Shown here: positions 50,656 through 60,392 of the stretch, in pieces
Layout: every line of letters starts with the position of its first letter
Numbering within the stretch: the stretch's first letter is position 1
Source of the DNA: an uncultured Opitutales bacterium
Lineage (GTDB): Bacteria > Verrucomicrobiota > Verrucomicrobiia > Opitutales > Intestinicryptomonadaceae
Direction of reading: 5' to 3'
DNA: 64,000 nucleotides
Assembly: GCA_944389885.1 (NCBI GenBank)
Contig: CALXNZ010000003.1
Location: 1 to 64,000 of the forward strand
The notes under the pieces: generated by a model
What the model was told of the DNA's origin: nothing
The model's input: only the letters and a program-made list of their open reading frames with translations
Databases searched by the model: none
Program-made: the position numbers and the translations under genes

Positions 50656-50745
50656 TGGGAATTGCGGTTAATATCCCAAAGCTGAATTTCATGCGTAAAA
50701 TTTTCTCGATTTTGAAAGAGGAAAAATAGGGTTGGATTGTTTTTT

Positions 50746-52506
50746 CTACGGTAGTTTTTCTACTTGCCTCCGCATTGTATTTGCCTTTTCGAGCTTTTCT
50801 TTTGCAGACTTCTGCTCGTTTGGCGAGAGCGTCATAATAAACGAGTCTGAATCGAGCTTGCCGTTTAAGGAAGACATGATTTTATACGGAATTCTCGCTT
50901 TGGAGTTTGCCACAATTTTAGCCAAGGAGGGAATGTCTTCCCTTGCAAAATACGCTTCCGCGCAAAATGCCGGAACATTGTAGGCATCGGGGAATTTTTG
51001 CGATAGGAGATTTGCAGTCAACAAAGTCTCGCGGACAAGTTTGGCGCGCAGAAATAGATGTCCCAAGGCCAGAATATTCTCCGGCGTGTCCGCGTTTTCC
51101 TCGGCGAATTTGTTGAGGTCTTTTTCTATGTCGGCTCCCGACATGGCATTTATTGCCAATGCAAATCCGTTTGTGCTGCTTTCAAATTTATTCCCGAACA
51201 GTTCCATTTGTTTCAAAATGGAATTGGCCGTATTAGAATCTTGGGAAATAATTGCGTATTCAAGTTTGAAAAGCATGTTTGATGCCGAGGGCGGCAGTGG
51301 GGCGTCCTTGTCGATTTTGGGCATGGGAAGAGCGTTTATGATGTCGGCATTCATGAATTTTATCCCCAATGAAGCGAGAGCATTTACAGCTTGCTGAACC
51401 TTCCCAAAAGTTTGCATGTAAGCGTTTACATCTTTTAGGGATAAATTTTTGTCTGCCAGTTTGTCGTATATGGACACAAGGGAAGGAGAATAAGTGTCTT
51501 TATTTGTAAGCAGCGACATTTTGAAGGCGCCTTCGGACTTGTCCGTCATTCCTAATTCCCCGTAATATTTTGAAAGGACGCGATATATTTCGGAAGGGTT
51601 GCGGGAATGCGTGGATAGGAATTTCATTATTTTTATCGCATTGATAGTATCGCCATTGTTCCAGTATTCAAATGCGCGTATTTTTGAGTATGTCTCCCCC
51701 GAATTTATGTTTGCGTCCGAGAGAACCTTGAAGGCTCCTTTAAAATCCCCGCGCGCCCCGAGCGCGATTGCCGCATTTTGGGCAAAGAATTTTTTGATGT
51801 CCGGGTCCTTGACGTGTTTTGATGCGTATTCGTGCATCTTTACTATTTCATCTACGGAGCGTTCCTTGCCAAGTTTGCTGGTCATGCTACTGGCAAGTTT
51901 CATAATTGAACTTCTGTTGGCCAATCCGTCTTCAAAGAGCAGGTTGAGCAATTTTATAGATTCTTCACGCTTTTCGTCTATCGCCGAATATACGGCGCAA
52001 GTAAAAATCAAGTAGTCCGAATTCCTTTGGCGGTATGCGTCTGGTATCCCAAATGACAGTATTTGAGCGGAGTCTTCTGTGTTTTTGTATAGCAACAAAA
52101 CCAGCCTGGCCAGTGTTAATCTGGCTTGGATATTATGGGGAGATCTGATAAGTCCAACCCGCAAGTTTAGTATTCCATTGTAAAAATCTTCGTTTTTCAG
52201 ATACTCCTGGGCGAGTTTTATATTGTATTCTCCGAGGTTTTTGCGGTGTTCGTCCAGATTGAACGGCATTTTTAGTACATTGATAAAGGATATATCTTTA
52301 TAGCCGCGCAAATTTTTATATCCGATATAAATCGCGCAAGACGCCCCAATCCAAGTCAGTGCTGCCAAAGCGAGCAGTGCTATTCCCAGCCTTATCCAGT
52401 TTACTTTGAATTTCCACTTTCCGGTCTTATCTGAATACGACCTTGCCAGAATACCGAAAAGAAGGCTTCTTTTGTGGCTTGCAGATGATTTTTTGTGTCT
52501 ATTCAC
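50746..52506 (-). CDS. Membrane-anchored TPR protein of the type II secretion operon
   Basis: 586 residues. A basic cytosolic N-terminus is followed by one membrane helix at about 38-60 and then a long run of TPR-like helical repeats (for example YNIKLAQEYLKNEDFYNGIL and ALGHLFLRAKLVRETLL). The start is GTG at 52506, 12 bases after gspF; no earlier ATG exists. No family match recognised. As last gene of the gsp row it may be an assembly or scaffold factor, which is an inference from position. Confidence 0.7.
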   Translation of the reverse strand: MNRHKKSSASHKRSLLFGILARSYSDKTGKWKFKVNWIRLGIALLALAALTWIGASCAIYIGYKNLRGYKDISFINVLKMPFNLDEHRKNLGEYNIKLAQEYLKNEDFYNGILNLRVGLIRSPHNIQARLTLARLVLLLYKNTEDSAQILSFGIPDAYRQRNSDYLIFTCAVYSAIDEKREESIKLLNLLFEDGLANRSSIMKLASSMTSKLGKERSVDEIVKMHEYASKHVKDPDIKKFFAQNAAIALGARGDFKGAFKVLSDANINSGETYSKIRAFEYWNNGDTINAIKIMKFLSTHSRNPSEIYRVLSKYYGELGMTDKSEGAFKMSLLTNKDTYSPSLVSIYDKLADKNLSLKDVNAYMQTFGKVQQAVNALASLGIKFMNADIINALPMPKIDKDAPLPPSASNMLFKLEYAIISQDSNTANSILKQMELFGNKFESSTNGFALAINAMSGADIEKDLNKFAEENADTPENILALGHLFLRAKLVRETLLTANLLSQKFPDAYNVPAFCAEAYFAREDIPSLAKIVANSKARIPYKIMSSLNGKLDSDSFIMTLSPNEQKSAKEKLEKANTMRRQVEKLP

Positions 52507-52518
52507 AATGGCAGCAGA

Positions 52519-53745
52519 TTATTGGGGAATGAGACTTTGACTCAAGCCCAAAATGCTCAACACTATTCCCATCGCAAAAATCAATACGAGCAGAAACGCC
52601 ATTCCGAGGGCCAAGCCCCCGAGCGCGGCGGTGCTTATTTTTATGCGTCGATTTAAGGAGTCGGAATGCGATTTATTGATTTCTGAAAAACCGTTTACGA
52701 GACTTCCAGTTCTCTCTCCCACAGAGATGAGGTCGAGGTCCTCGTCTCCGAGCAGTTTAAAACGTTGCAGGGCGGCTGAAATTGGAGCGCCGTCGTTCAC
52801 TGCAGTCCGGAACTGCTGAAAGCGATTTCTCATGTCAGAGTTTTTTATCGATTTTTCTGCCAGGCGAAATGTTTCCGTAGTATTTACCCCGGAGTCAAAA
52901 AGTGTTGAACTTAGGTTGGAGAAGCGGCATACGTCGGAATCGAATATCATCGGCCCTATGAGCGGTATTTTTAGAAATACCGCGTCGGATTTTAGCTTTC
53001 CGGAATCCGTTTTCCTATAAAAATACAATGCGAGGGCAAGTAGCCCTCCAATGAGCGCGAGTATTGGGGCATATATCATTATGAAGTCCCCTATTGCGTT
53101 CATCATTTTTATAGGGGTATTTTCTCCGGCTCCGAGATTGGACATCATAGTCTTTATCCGCGGAAGCATAAAGAATAGAAAGAGCAAAACCACCCCCATG
53201 GCCAGCGTGCATAGAAAAATTGGGTATGCGAGCGCCGACACTATCGTTTTGCGCAGTTGCCTGCGGGCCTCTATGTATTCTATTATATTTTGGAAGACAA
53301 AGCCGAGATTTGCCGTGGATTCTCCGGCTTCCACCAGATGTATTGTGCAGGAGTCGAAAGTATCGGGATATTTTGCTATTGAGTCGGCAAGGGTTTTACC
53401 CTCGGTGAGGTCTTTGTAGAGTTCGCGCGAAATGTTTTTTACGCTTTTTTCAAGCGCGCGTTGGCTCAGCGCTTTTAAGGCCGCGCTTACGGGCATGCCT
53501 CCGTTCCCGCAAAGCTGTTGCAGCTTTTTTATCAGTTTTAAAGCCACCCTTTCGCCGCCTCCCTTCTTTAGGGAACCGTAGGATTGTTCTTCTCCCGAAA
53601 TTTCGTTTTCGGAACCTTTGACGGATACGGGCTTTAATCCGAGCTTTTCAATCTTCCTTAAAGCGTCGCGCTTGTCTATGGCGTCTATTGAGCCGAATGT
53701 CAAAGCGCCGTCTCCCCCGATTGCCTTGTATTTGAACTCCCGCAT
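52519..53745 (-). CDS. gspF: Type II secretion inner-membrane platform protein GspF
   Basis: 408 residues from the ATG at 53745, which shares a base with the gspE stop (TAATG). The usual duplicated GspF domains are visible (LIKKLQQLCGNGGMPVSAAL and FSNLSSTLFDSGVNTTETFR openings). Three membrane helices follow the standard pattern near 175-205, 225-250 and the C-terminus. Each domain ends in a VGERTGSLV- or VEAGESTANL-type block. A type IV pilus PilC is the alternative. A frame extending to 53835 is rejected. Confidence 0.93.
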   Translation of the reverse strand: MREFKYKAIGGDGALTFGSIDAIDKRDALRKIEKLGLKPVSVKGSENEISGEEQSYGSLKKGGGERVALKLIKKLQQLCGNGGMPVSAALKALSQRALEKSVKNISRELYKDLTEGKTLADSIAKYPDTFDSCTIHLVEAGESTANLGFVFQNIIEYIEARRQLRKTIVSALAYPIFLCTLAMGVVLLFLFFMLPRIKTMMSNLGAGENTPIKMMNAIGDFIMIYAPILALIGGLLALALYFYRKTDSGKLKSDAVFLKIPLIGPMIFDSDVCRFSNLSSTLFDSGVNTTETFRLAEKSIKNSDMRNRFQQFRTAVNDGAPISAALQRFKLLGDEDLDLISVGERTGSLVNGFSEINKSHSDSLNRRIKISTAALGGLALGMAFLLVLIFAMGIVLSILGLSQSLIPQ

Positions 53746-55433
53746 TATTTCTTCTGGGTCTCCTCCACAATGTTCGCGTAGTACATGACTTCGTCGAGGC
53801 CGGTAATTCCTCTCTTTACCAGTTCCCAACCGCATTCCTGAAGCGAGCGCATGCCGTGGCGTTGGGCGACTTTGCGTATTTCCTGAGCCGTTCTGCGCCC
53901 GACTATCATTCCGTGGATTTCATCGTTGCTAAGTAGTATTTCAAAGATTCCCACGCGGCCGAAATATCCTATCGAACGGCATTTGTCGCAGCCTTTGGGA
54001 ATGCGAATTCCCGCAGTGTTTGCTATCTCTGACGGAGCTATCCCGAGTGACACCAGGCATGATGTGAGATACGAAATATCGTAGTCGGCTGGAACCGCGC
54101 AAGAACACAGGCGGCGCACCAGGCGTTGGGCGAGGATTAGCTCTATGGAGCTGGCTATTAGAAATGGCTCAATGTCCATGTCTATCAAGCGGGTAAGCGC
54201 TCCGGAAGCGTCGTTTGTATGAAGGGTGCTTAGCACGAGGTGTCCAGTAAGGGAGGCGCGTATGGCGATGTCGGCGGTTTCCCTGTCGCGTATTTCTCCA
54301 ACCATTATTATGTCGGGGTCTTGTCTCAGCACGGAGCGCAGGACTGAAGAAAAGGTAAGGCCTATCTCCGGGTGAACCTGCGTTTGGTTTACCCCTTCGA
54401 CTTCGTATTCGACCGGGTCTTCGACCGTGATTATCCGCACTTCTGGGGAGCGCAATTTGCGTATGAAGGCCGTTAGGGTTGTAGATTTTCCGGAGCCCGT
54501 TGGGCCGGTCACCAAAATTATTCCGTGGGGCCTGTTCAACGGCTTTGATATTTTTTTTATGTCTTCCGGCAGGAATCCCAAATCTTCTATCGTCACCGGC
54601 TGCGACTTCAAATTCAAGAGTCGCAATGAAACGCTTTCGCCGTACATAGTCGGGAGGGAGGAGACTCGAATATCAAGCTCTTCTCCGGTTTTTGCGGTAA
54701 AATTTATTCTCCCGTCCTGCGGCCTGCGCTTTTCAGATATGTTCAAGCGAGACATTATCTTTATGCGCGAAATTATTGCGTCTTTAAATCGCACGAGATT
54801 CTCGGGAAGCTTTACGGGAACAAGATTTCCGTCTATGCGGTAGCGTATGTTTAGGCTGTCGCGCTGGGGCTCTATGTGTATGTCGGTGGCCCTATCCGTA
54901 AGAGCCCTCGATATTATTTCGTTTACAAATTTTATTATGGCGGCGTTTTCATCTTCCTCAACTTCCGCGTCGCTTATGTCCGAGAAGTCAGCTACGTCTT
55001 TCCCCGCGAGGCTGTCGGCTCCCACACCAAATGACTCCGAAATCTTCTTTTCCACCATTGTCACCGGGGCGATAACCCATTGCGGCCGCGAATTGGTTAT
55101 CGCCGACACCCATTTGTTCATTTCTTTAGTGGGTGGCCAGGAAATTGCGATTTTTCCGTCGTCGGTTGGAAGACAACGGTATTCATTTATGGTTCTAAGC
55201 GGAAGTATTTTTGAGGCGTCCTTTGAAACCTCGAAATTTTTTGTATATTCCACTCCAGACAACTCCGACAATTTCCGCGCTATCTCAATTTCCGTCATAT
55301 TGCCGTGTTCAAGCATATACATTGCCCTTTGTGAATGTGGCTCGGAAGATATCTTTTCCATATCCGAAGGCATAAGTATTCCCTTGAAGGCTTCGGCGGA
55401 CATATCCATGAAAACTTTGTCGGTATAAAACAT
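53745..55433 (-). CDS. gspE: Type II secretion ATPase GspE
   Basis: Hexameric motor ATPase. An N-terminal MshEN/GspE-N domain (with HGNMTEIEIARKLSELSGVEY) leads to the ATPase core. Walker A is GPTGSGKSTTL, the Asp box includes VEDPVEYEVEGVNQTQV, and Walker B is DPDIIMVGEIRDRETADIA. A zinc-type tetracysteine set is present in CSC and CDKCRSIGY, which marks GspE/PilB. I use the ATG at 55433 (562 aa), eight bases after the upstream stop; a GTG at 55457 would add eight residues. Confidence 0.95.
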   Translation of the reverse strand: MFYTDKVFMDMSAEAFKGILMPSDMEKISSEPHSQRAMYMLEHGNMTEIEIARKLSELSGVEYTKNFEVSKDASKILPLRTINEYRCLPTDDGKIAISWPPTKEMNKWVSAITNSRPQWVIAPVTMVEKKISESFGVGADSLAGKDVADFSDISDAEVEEDENAAIIKFVNEIISRALTDRATDIHIEPQRDSLNIRYRIDGNLVPVKLPENLVRFKDAIISRIKIMSRLNISEKRRPQDGRINFTAKTGEELDIRVSSLPTMYGESVSLRLLNLKSQPVTIEDLGFLPEDIKKISKPLNRPHGIILVTGPTGSGKSTTLTAFIRKLRSPEVRIITVEDPVEYEVEGVNQTQVHPEIGLTFSSVLRSVLRQDPDIIMVGEIRDRETADIAIRASLTGHLVLSTLHTNDASGALTRLIDMDIEPFLIASSIELILAQRLVRRLCSCAVPADYDISYLTSCLVSLGIAPSEIANTAGIRIPKGCDKCRSIGYFGRVGIFEILLSNDEIHGMIVGRRTAQEIRKVAQRHGMRSLQECGWELVKRGITGLDEVMYYANIVEETQKK

Positions 55434-55440
55434 CTTAATA

Positions 55441-56367
55441 TTACTTTCGTTGAACACGTAAATTAGCGGTATTTACCATTACTGAGCCTTTTTTCCCCGC
55501 AGCCGGAGGAGGCGGTGGCGGCGCTTTCTTTACGGGTTGAGCCGTTGTCATATTAGGAACAGGGCCTGTAGGCCTGTCTGGAGTCTTTATTGTAAGGGTG
55601 TAGGTTCCGAGCTTGTCGGATATGCTGATTGAGTTGGTCTCGTCGTCATAAAAATCTATTATATAAGGGAGATCTTCGTTATCGTGGCTGCCAAGCGGAA
55701 TCGTATAATGTTTTTTTGTAGCTCCGTCATATATGCCGAATGACCATTTCCTATCTATACAATAGACACTGCGGAATTCGAGGCCTTTAGGGGCTTCTAA
55801 TCCCGTGCTTTGGGAACTTCCTCCAGATGAGCCGTCTCCGGAACCTCCGAATGGATTGCGAGCTATTAGCGATGATATTAGAGCTTCCTCGGGGCTTAAC
55901 GGCTTCTTGTCGGATACGGAGCTTTGTGTTTCAACACTTGCTGGGGGGAGGGGAGAACTTTCAGGCGAAGATTTGGAATCTTGTTCCTCTCCTTTGGCCT
56001 CGGCTGAAGTATCTTCAGAATTTTCTTCGTTTCCCATTGTAGCCTGCTGTTCGGGCTCGGCGGAAACATTTTGTTCGGGCATAGCTTCGTTTGCTTGTTC
56101 TGCCGGCGGATTATATTCTTCAGCTTCAGCCGGAGGGGGTGGTGGTATAGCCCCATAAGCGTTTTGTGGAGGTGGCGGCGCGAGTTCCGGATTTTGAAAT
56201 TCCGGAGGTGGTAGATTTTGATTTAAAGCGCTATTGTTTTCTATATTGCCAGCGCTTATTCCTGTATCTGTCAAAGCAGGTTCTACTTGTGGTCGCTGCG
56301 GAGCATTTTGCGCTTGAGAAAAAAGCGCCGCGCATGCAAAGGTAGCGTATGTTAAAAACTTTCTCAT
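55441..56367 (-). CDS. Proline-rich GspC-like periplasmic protein
   Basis: 308 residues with a signal peptide (1-19). Residues 20-165 are a low-complexity Pro/Glu/Gln linker. A compact beta domain (about 195-270) follows, with LEFRSVYCIDRKWSFGIYDG and TIPLGSHDNEDLPYII. This resembles the GspC homology region / PilP fold that contacts the secretin. A Pro-rich C-terminal tail closes it. The position between gspD and gspE supports that role, but there is no classical GspC membrane helix or PDZ domain, so the call is cautious. Confidence 0.6.
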   Translation of the reverse strand: MRKFLTYATFACAALFSQAQNAPQRPQVEPALTDTGISAGNIENNSALNQNLPPPEFQNPELAPPPPQNAYGAIPPPPPAEAEEYNPPAEQANEAMPEQNVSAEPEQQATMGNEENSEDTSAEAKGEEQDSKSSPESSPLPPASVETQSSVSDKKPLSPEEALISSLIARNPFGGSGDGSSGGSSQSTGLEAPKGLEFRSVYCIDRKWSFGIYDGATKKHYTIPLGSHDNEDLPYIIDFYDDETNSISISDKLGTYTLTIKTPDRPTGPVPNMTTAQPVKKAPPPPPPAAGKKGSVMVNTANLRVQRK

Positions 56368-56376
56368 TATTATGAG

Positions 56377-58980
56377 TTAGCGCGGTCCAGAGGCTTTTGC
56401 CCTGCGTGTGGATGTTCCCTTTTGACTGTCGGCCTGGGACGGCTTTTCGTCGGAAGTCTGGGAAACTGCGGATTGAGAGTCTTCTTCTTCGTCGCCTCCG
56501 AAAATATCGGGCAGGACGGTCGGCTTTATGCGGTTGGCTTTATGAACCTCTCCTTTGGCGTCCTTTACCATTTCCTTATCGTGGAATTTTCCCGTCTTGA
56601 AATAGCGCTCCACTTCAGCTCCGGCGGCAGATTCGCGAGTTTTTTCGCGGGTCAGAACTTCCGAGTATGATGCGCTCGATACAATGGAGGGTCTTATAAA
56701 TATTATCAATTCCGTACGTTCGTAGCTTTCTTTTTCCGGTTTAAAAAAGTCTCCTATAAGGGGAATATCTGATAGCAGCCATACGGCTCCTTGGGCGTCG
56801 GATTCTTTTACCTGTTGCAGACCCGCAAGCACTATCGTGTCTCCCGTCTTTGCGCTGACAAAGCTTTCGGCTTCGCGTTTGCCTATGATTGGTTGAGTGT
56901 TGGCGTCTATGGCCGTATAATCTATAATTGATTCCACAGTCTGCTTTATTTTCATTTGCACCACGCCGTTTTCTCCAATCAAGGGAGTGACTTCCAAAAC
57001 AATACCTATGTCTTGCCAATCTATAGTGCTTTGCGTCACAGGAACTACGGTAGTTCCGGAATAAGACGTGGAACCCGTAATTAGAGGATATTTCTGAGAC
57101 ACATTTATAGTGGCCTCTTTATTGTGTGTAGTCACAATCGACGGGGCCGATAGAACTTTTACCAGATTGTTCTGTTCGGCTACGTTAAACACGGCGTTAA
57201 ATCCGTATTCGTCGGCCGATATGTTAAACGCGGGAGTCGCGCTCGAACCGTCGTTTATTGAAAGTGTTGATGTATTACCGGACCAGCCTTTCTTGTTTGA
57301 AGTAGAGTCCGGCAATAATGAGTAGTCGAGCCCGAATGTCGACAAGCCCGATACTTGCTTGTCCGTTAGGGTGACTTCGGTTATGATTACGTCGATTTTT
57401 ACCTGGGCGAGCACTATATCAATCTTGTCTATGATGTCGCCGATTTGCTGCAGGTCTGTCGGAGTTCCGTAGGCGACTATCGAATTGCTGCGCTCGTCGG
57501 ACACTATTGTGATGTAATCGCTAAATTGCAGGCCTGCGCCGGTCGGATCAGCCTGCACGTTTGTCGGCCGATTTGCGGCGGCGGCGTTTCCTCGCGCTCT
57601 GGCTTGGGCATTCCATATTCTGTTTTGAGTATTGGTTCTATTGGCGGCATTTTGAGCGGCTTTGTTGGCGGCCTTTACCGCGCTTGTTTGCCCCTTGACT
57701 ATTTCGTTTAATACAGAGGCAACATCTTTGGCTTCGCCGTGCCTTATATAATATACCTCGCTCTTTGTCAAAGGGTCGGAATCCATATCGAGCTTTTCGA
57801 TAAATTCGTTTATATACTTTAGATTGCCGCGTTGAGTGACTACTATGAGCTGATTTGTCCTGTCGTCGGATTCCAATATGGTTTTATCGAAGTACTTTTT
57901 GAGGATTTCGCCGGAGAGAGTGGATATGCGCCGTTTTAAATCTTCGGCGGTGACGTTCTTCAACTGGATAAAGCCTATATCTTCTCTAATTTCTGGGGGA
58001 GTATCCAATTTTTTTACAAGCATTTCCACACGCTGTTGATTTACGAGAGTATCTGTCAGCAAAAATGCGTTGCTGCGCGGAAATATTGCAAGTGTGGCTA
58101 TGCCGTTCGGAGATATGAATTGGTTTAAAGTGTCCTTGAAGGTCTCTATTTCAATATATTTGAGCTCGTATAATTTAGAGTAGAAATATTGGCTTGGCGG
58201 GAGTTTGGACGCTTCGCCTGTTATAAATTCCGGAGCTTGAGTATTTACTCCGGTTATAGGGGCGGCTTTGAAGAATTTTTCCCCCATTGGAGTGATTGCT
58301 ATGGCGTTTATGGCCAACAGAGACTTAAAAGCAAGTATGGCTTCGCTTCTGGCGAGTTTTCCTGTGGTTGAAAAGTTTATTTTTACATCTGGGAGATTGG
58401 GGGCGGGTACCGCGATTTGACCGGTAAGCGATTCCAAAATCTTTATGACTTGCAGAGGGGATTCGTCCACTAAATAAAAAGGTCCTTGGAGGTCGTCGTC
58501 ATTTTTTACAGTTTGCTCTCCTTCGCGTGGTTGTCTATATGATGGGGGAGGCGGGGGAGGTGGCAAAAATTCTTCTTGAGTGGGGGTTTGTTCTGCTTGG
58601 GATATTGGGGTTGGTTGTTGTTGAGCGGGTTTTTTATCCGCCTTTGTGTCCTGCGGTTGGTTTGTGGAAGCTTGCGCTGCAGAAGGCGCATCTTGCGTGC
58701 GCAAAAGAGAAGGATCCATTTCCACTTCACCTGACTTTGAATCTTTGCCTTGAGACGAAGGGTTTTGCGCTGCCAATTTTGAGGCTTCAAGTTTTGCTTC
58801 AGCTTCCGCGGCTTTTTTTGCGGCAAATTCTTGTACGGAACGATCCAATTTCGCCTTTATTGCAGGATCGACCACCGCGAGCTGTTGTCCGGCTGCATTT
58901 ATTACGGGCAAAGTCTCCGCCGCACATAATGCCAGTATTGCGACCAAAATACGACGCGGAAAAATGCGAAATTTTTGCAT
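56377..58980 (-). CDS. gspD: Type II secretion system secretin GspD
   Basis: 867 residues forming the outer-membrane channel. A signal peptide (about 1-35) is followed by a Pro/Gln/Glu-rich linker (about 60-170). Then come N-domains with KH-like repeats (EDIGFIQLKNVTAEDLKRRI) and the secretin core with VLSAPSIVTTHNKEATINVS, VWLLSDIPLIGDFF and ELIIFIRPSIV. A Gly/Ala/Asn-rich insert (about 475-505) sits in the N3 region. The ATG at 58980 follows AAGAAGAAAG; a frame to 59022 is rejected. The C-terminus lacks a clear S-domain. Confidence 0.93.
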   Translation of the reverse strand: MQKFRIFPRRILVAILALCAAETLPVINAAGQQLAVVDPAIKAKLDRSVQEFAAKKAAEAEAKLEASKLAAQNPSSQGKDSKSGEVEMDPSLLRTQDAPSAAQASTNQPQDTKADKKPAQQQPTPISQAEQTPTQEEFLPPPPPPPSYRQPREGEQTVKNDDDLQGPFYLVDESPLQVIKILESLTGQIAVPAPNLPDVKINFSTTGKLARSEAILAFKSLLAINAIAITPMGEKFFKAAPITGVNTQAPEFITGEASKLPPSQYFYSKLYELKYIEIETFKDTLNQFISPNGIATLAIFPRSNAFLLTDTLVNQQRVEMLVKKLDTPPEIREDIGFIQLKNVTAEDLKRRISTLSGEILKKYFDKTILESDDRTNQLIVVTQRGNLKYINEFIEKLDMDSDPLTKSEVYYIRHGEAKDVASVLNEIVKGQTSAVKAANKAAQNAANRTNTQNRIWNAQARARGNAAAANRPTNVQADPTGAGLQFSDYITIVSDERSNSIVAYGTPTDLQQIGDIIDKIDIVLAQVKIDVIITEVTLTDKQVSGLSTFGLDYSLLPDSTSNKKGWSGNTSTLSINDGSSATPAFNISADEYGFNAVFNVAEQNNLVKVLSAPSIVTTHNKEATINVSQKYPLITGSTSYSGTTVVPVTQSTIDWQDIGIVLEVTPLIGENGVVQMKIKQTVESIIDYTAIDANTQPIIGKREAESFVSAKTGDTIVLAGLQQVKESDAQGAVWLLSDIPLIGDFFKPEKESYERTELIIFIRPSIVSSASYSEVLTREKTRESAAGAEVERYFKTGKFHDKEMVKDAKGEVHKANRIKPTVLPDIFGGDEEEDSQSAVSQTSDEKPSQADSQKGTSTRRAKASGPR

Positions 58981-59169
58981 AAACTTTCTTCTTGTTGTGT
59001 TATACCAAGAAACTCCGCGCAAAATCTTACGGGAGCCGTTATATTCTATAGAGGGCTATTAGTAGAAACAGAAACGCCGCACAAAGCGCAAAGTTTCTAA
59101 AAATTCAAAGTTAAAACTATATTTACACACTTTTTTTACAATGTTTTTTTAGCAACTGAAAAAATTTTA

Positions 59170-59175
59170 TATAAT
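59170..59175 (+). promoter_or_regulatory. TATAAT -10 box ahead of the small lipoprotein
   Basis: A perfect TATAAT lies about 50 bases before the ATG at 59226, with a weak TTTTAG at 17-bp spacing as the -35. The divergent gspD promoter lies in the same 245-bp gap. Confidence 0.45.
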
Positions 59176-59225
59176 TTTGAAAAATTGAGTTGATTTTAAA
59201 AACACTACAGTTAGTCTGACCCCAT

Positions 59226-59480
59226 ATGAAACTTCGTAATTTGATACTTTTGGCTTTATCCATCTCCGCATTGGCCGTTTCCGGTTGTAACCTCGCAAAC
59301 GAAGACACGGCTCAGCGCAAAACAACGTTTATGGGTATTTACACCTATGAGCCCGGATGCTTCGCTCCAGTTAGCGACTACGCCATACATGCTCGTACAG
59401 AAGATATGTGTGGCATGGAACTTCCCTCGGGCGATAGAACCCAGTTCCTCTGGGGTTTGGTGTCCATAGAAGACTATTAA
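59226..59480 (+). CDS. 84-residue small lipoprotein
   Basis: The signal peptide ends in a strict lipobox (LAVSGC, Cys21). The mature part of 64 residues has two further Cys at 45 and 62, which could form a disulfide, and a C-terminal TQFLWGLVSIEDY. No family recognised. There is no visible ribosome-binding site before the ATG, but the lipobox makes it a credible gene. It has its own terminator downstream, so it is monocistronic. Confidence 0.7.
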   Translation: MKLRNLILLALSISALAVSGCNLANEDTAQRKTTFMGIYTYEPGCFAPVSDYAIHARTEDMCGMELPSGDRTQFLWGLVSIEDY

Positions 59481-59551
59481 TTTCTAAGAACGCAAATCCG
59501 TTGTTGCTGAGACCGGATTGCGCATTTCTGGAATTGGAAAATTTCCGCTTG

Positions 59552-59578
59552 CCCGCCGCTTTTACGGCGGGTTTTTTA
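59552..59578 (+). terminator. Rho-independent terminator after the small lipoprotein
   Basis: A 7-bp stem CCCGCCG/CGGCGGG with a six-base loop is followed by six Ts, ending 22 bases before the coaX start. Confidence 0.88.
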
Positions 59579-59600
59579 ATTGGAAATAGAAGGTGCTTTT

Positions 59601-60392
59601 ATGTCGCGGCATAGTTGCAGAAGGATTTACTGCGTGGATATGGGGAATACCCGCACCCACTGCGCCATTGTGGAGGCCTCAAAAGACGGCTCTTTTGCAT
59701 GCGTGGATTCGGCCGATTATCAAACGTCGAATTTCACCGATGTATTCAAAGGCGAAAAACTTCTTGAAAAGTCCGGAACGGAATTGTTGGCGTGGTGCTC
59801 TGTTGTGCCTTCAAAAGCGGCGGAACTTGAACCGCTTTTGCCCGAATCCGCAATGCGTCTGACCTGCCTGAATTGTCCCATAAAAATGGAAAGCCGCAAT
59901 CCGGCTCAAGTAGGGCAAGATAGAATGGCGGACGTGGTTGGGGCGTCGCTGTTTTTCAAGCCTCCGTATATAGTCGTGGATATGGGGACCGCGGTGACAA
60001 TAGATCTCGTCGATGCGCGTGGAGTTTACTCTGGGGGCGTTATCGCGCCCGGCATGCATGCGTTCACCTCGTACTTGAGCGAGCGCGCCGCGCAGCTGCC
60101 GGCGATAAATCCCTCGGAAATAGATTACGATATTATCGTTGGCAAAGATACCAAAGAAGCTATGGGAGTTGGATGCGTAAGGGGGTTCTGCAAGCTTGCC
60201 GACGGTATAATTGCCGATATAGGGGAAAAATATTTTTCGGGAATCGGCATAGATATAAATTCCAGAACGATATTTACCGGCGGAAGCGTGGGGCTTCTTC
60301 CCAAAAAATGGCTTGCAGAGCGTAAAATTGAGTGCAATCTTGCGCATTTAGGTTTGGCTAAGTCATATATACTTAACGAAAGTAAAAAATGA
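59601..60392 (+). CDS. coaX: Type III pantothenate kinase
   Basis: First step of CoA synthesis, the ASKHA-fold form that is not inhibited by CoA. 263 residues from the ATG at 59601, with AAGGTG about 5 bases upstream; a TTG at 59580 is unlikely. CVDMGNTRTHCAIVE is the first phosphate loop, NPAQVGQDRMADVVGA the P-loop partner and VVDMGTAVTIDLVDARGVYSGG the second loop. FTGGSVGLLP ends the nucleotide site. The stop overlaps the next ATG (ATGA). Confidence 0.96.
   Translation: MSRHSCRRIYCVDMGNTRTHCAIVEASKDGSFACVDSADYQTSNFTDVFKGEKLLEKSGTELLAWCSVVPSKAAELEPLLPESAMRLTCLNCPIKMESRNPAQVGQDRMADVVGASLFFKPPYIVVDMGTAVTIDLVDARGVYSGGVIAPGMHAFTSYLSERAAQLPAINPSEIDYDIIVGKDTKEAMGVGCVRGFCKLADGIIADIGEKYFSGIGIDINSRTIFTGGSVGLLPKKWLAERKIECNLAHLGLAKSYILNESKK

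Noticed and set aside
54847-55428. 193-residue plus-strand frame inside gspE
   Set aside because: Antisense to an ATPase with intact Walker motifs.
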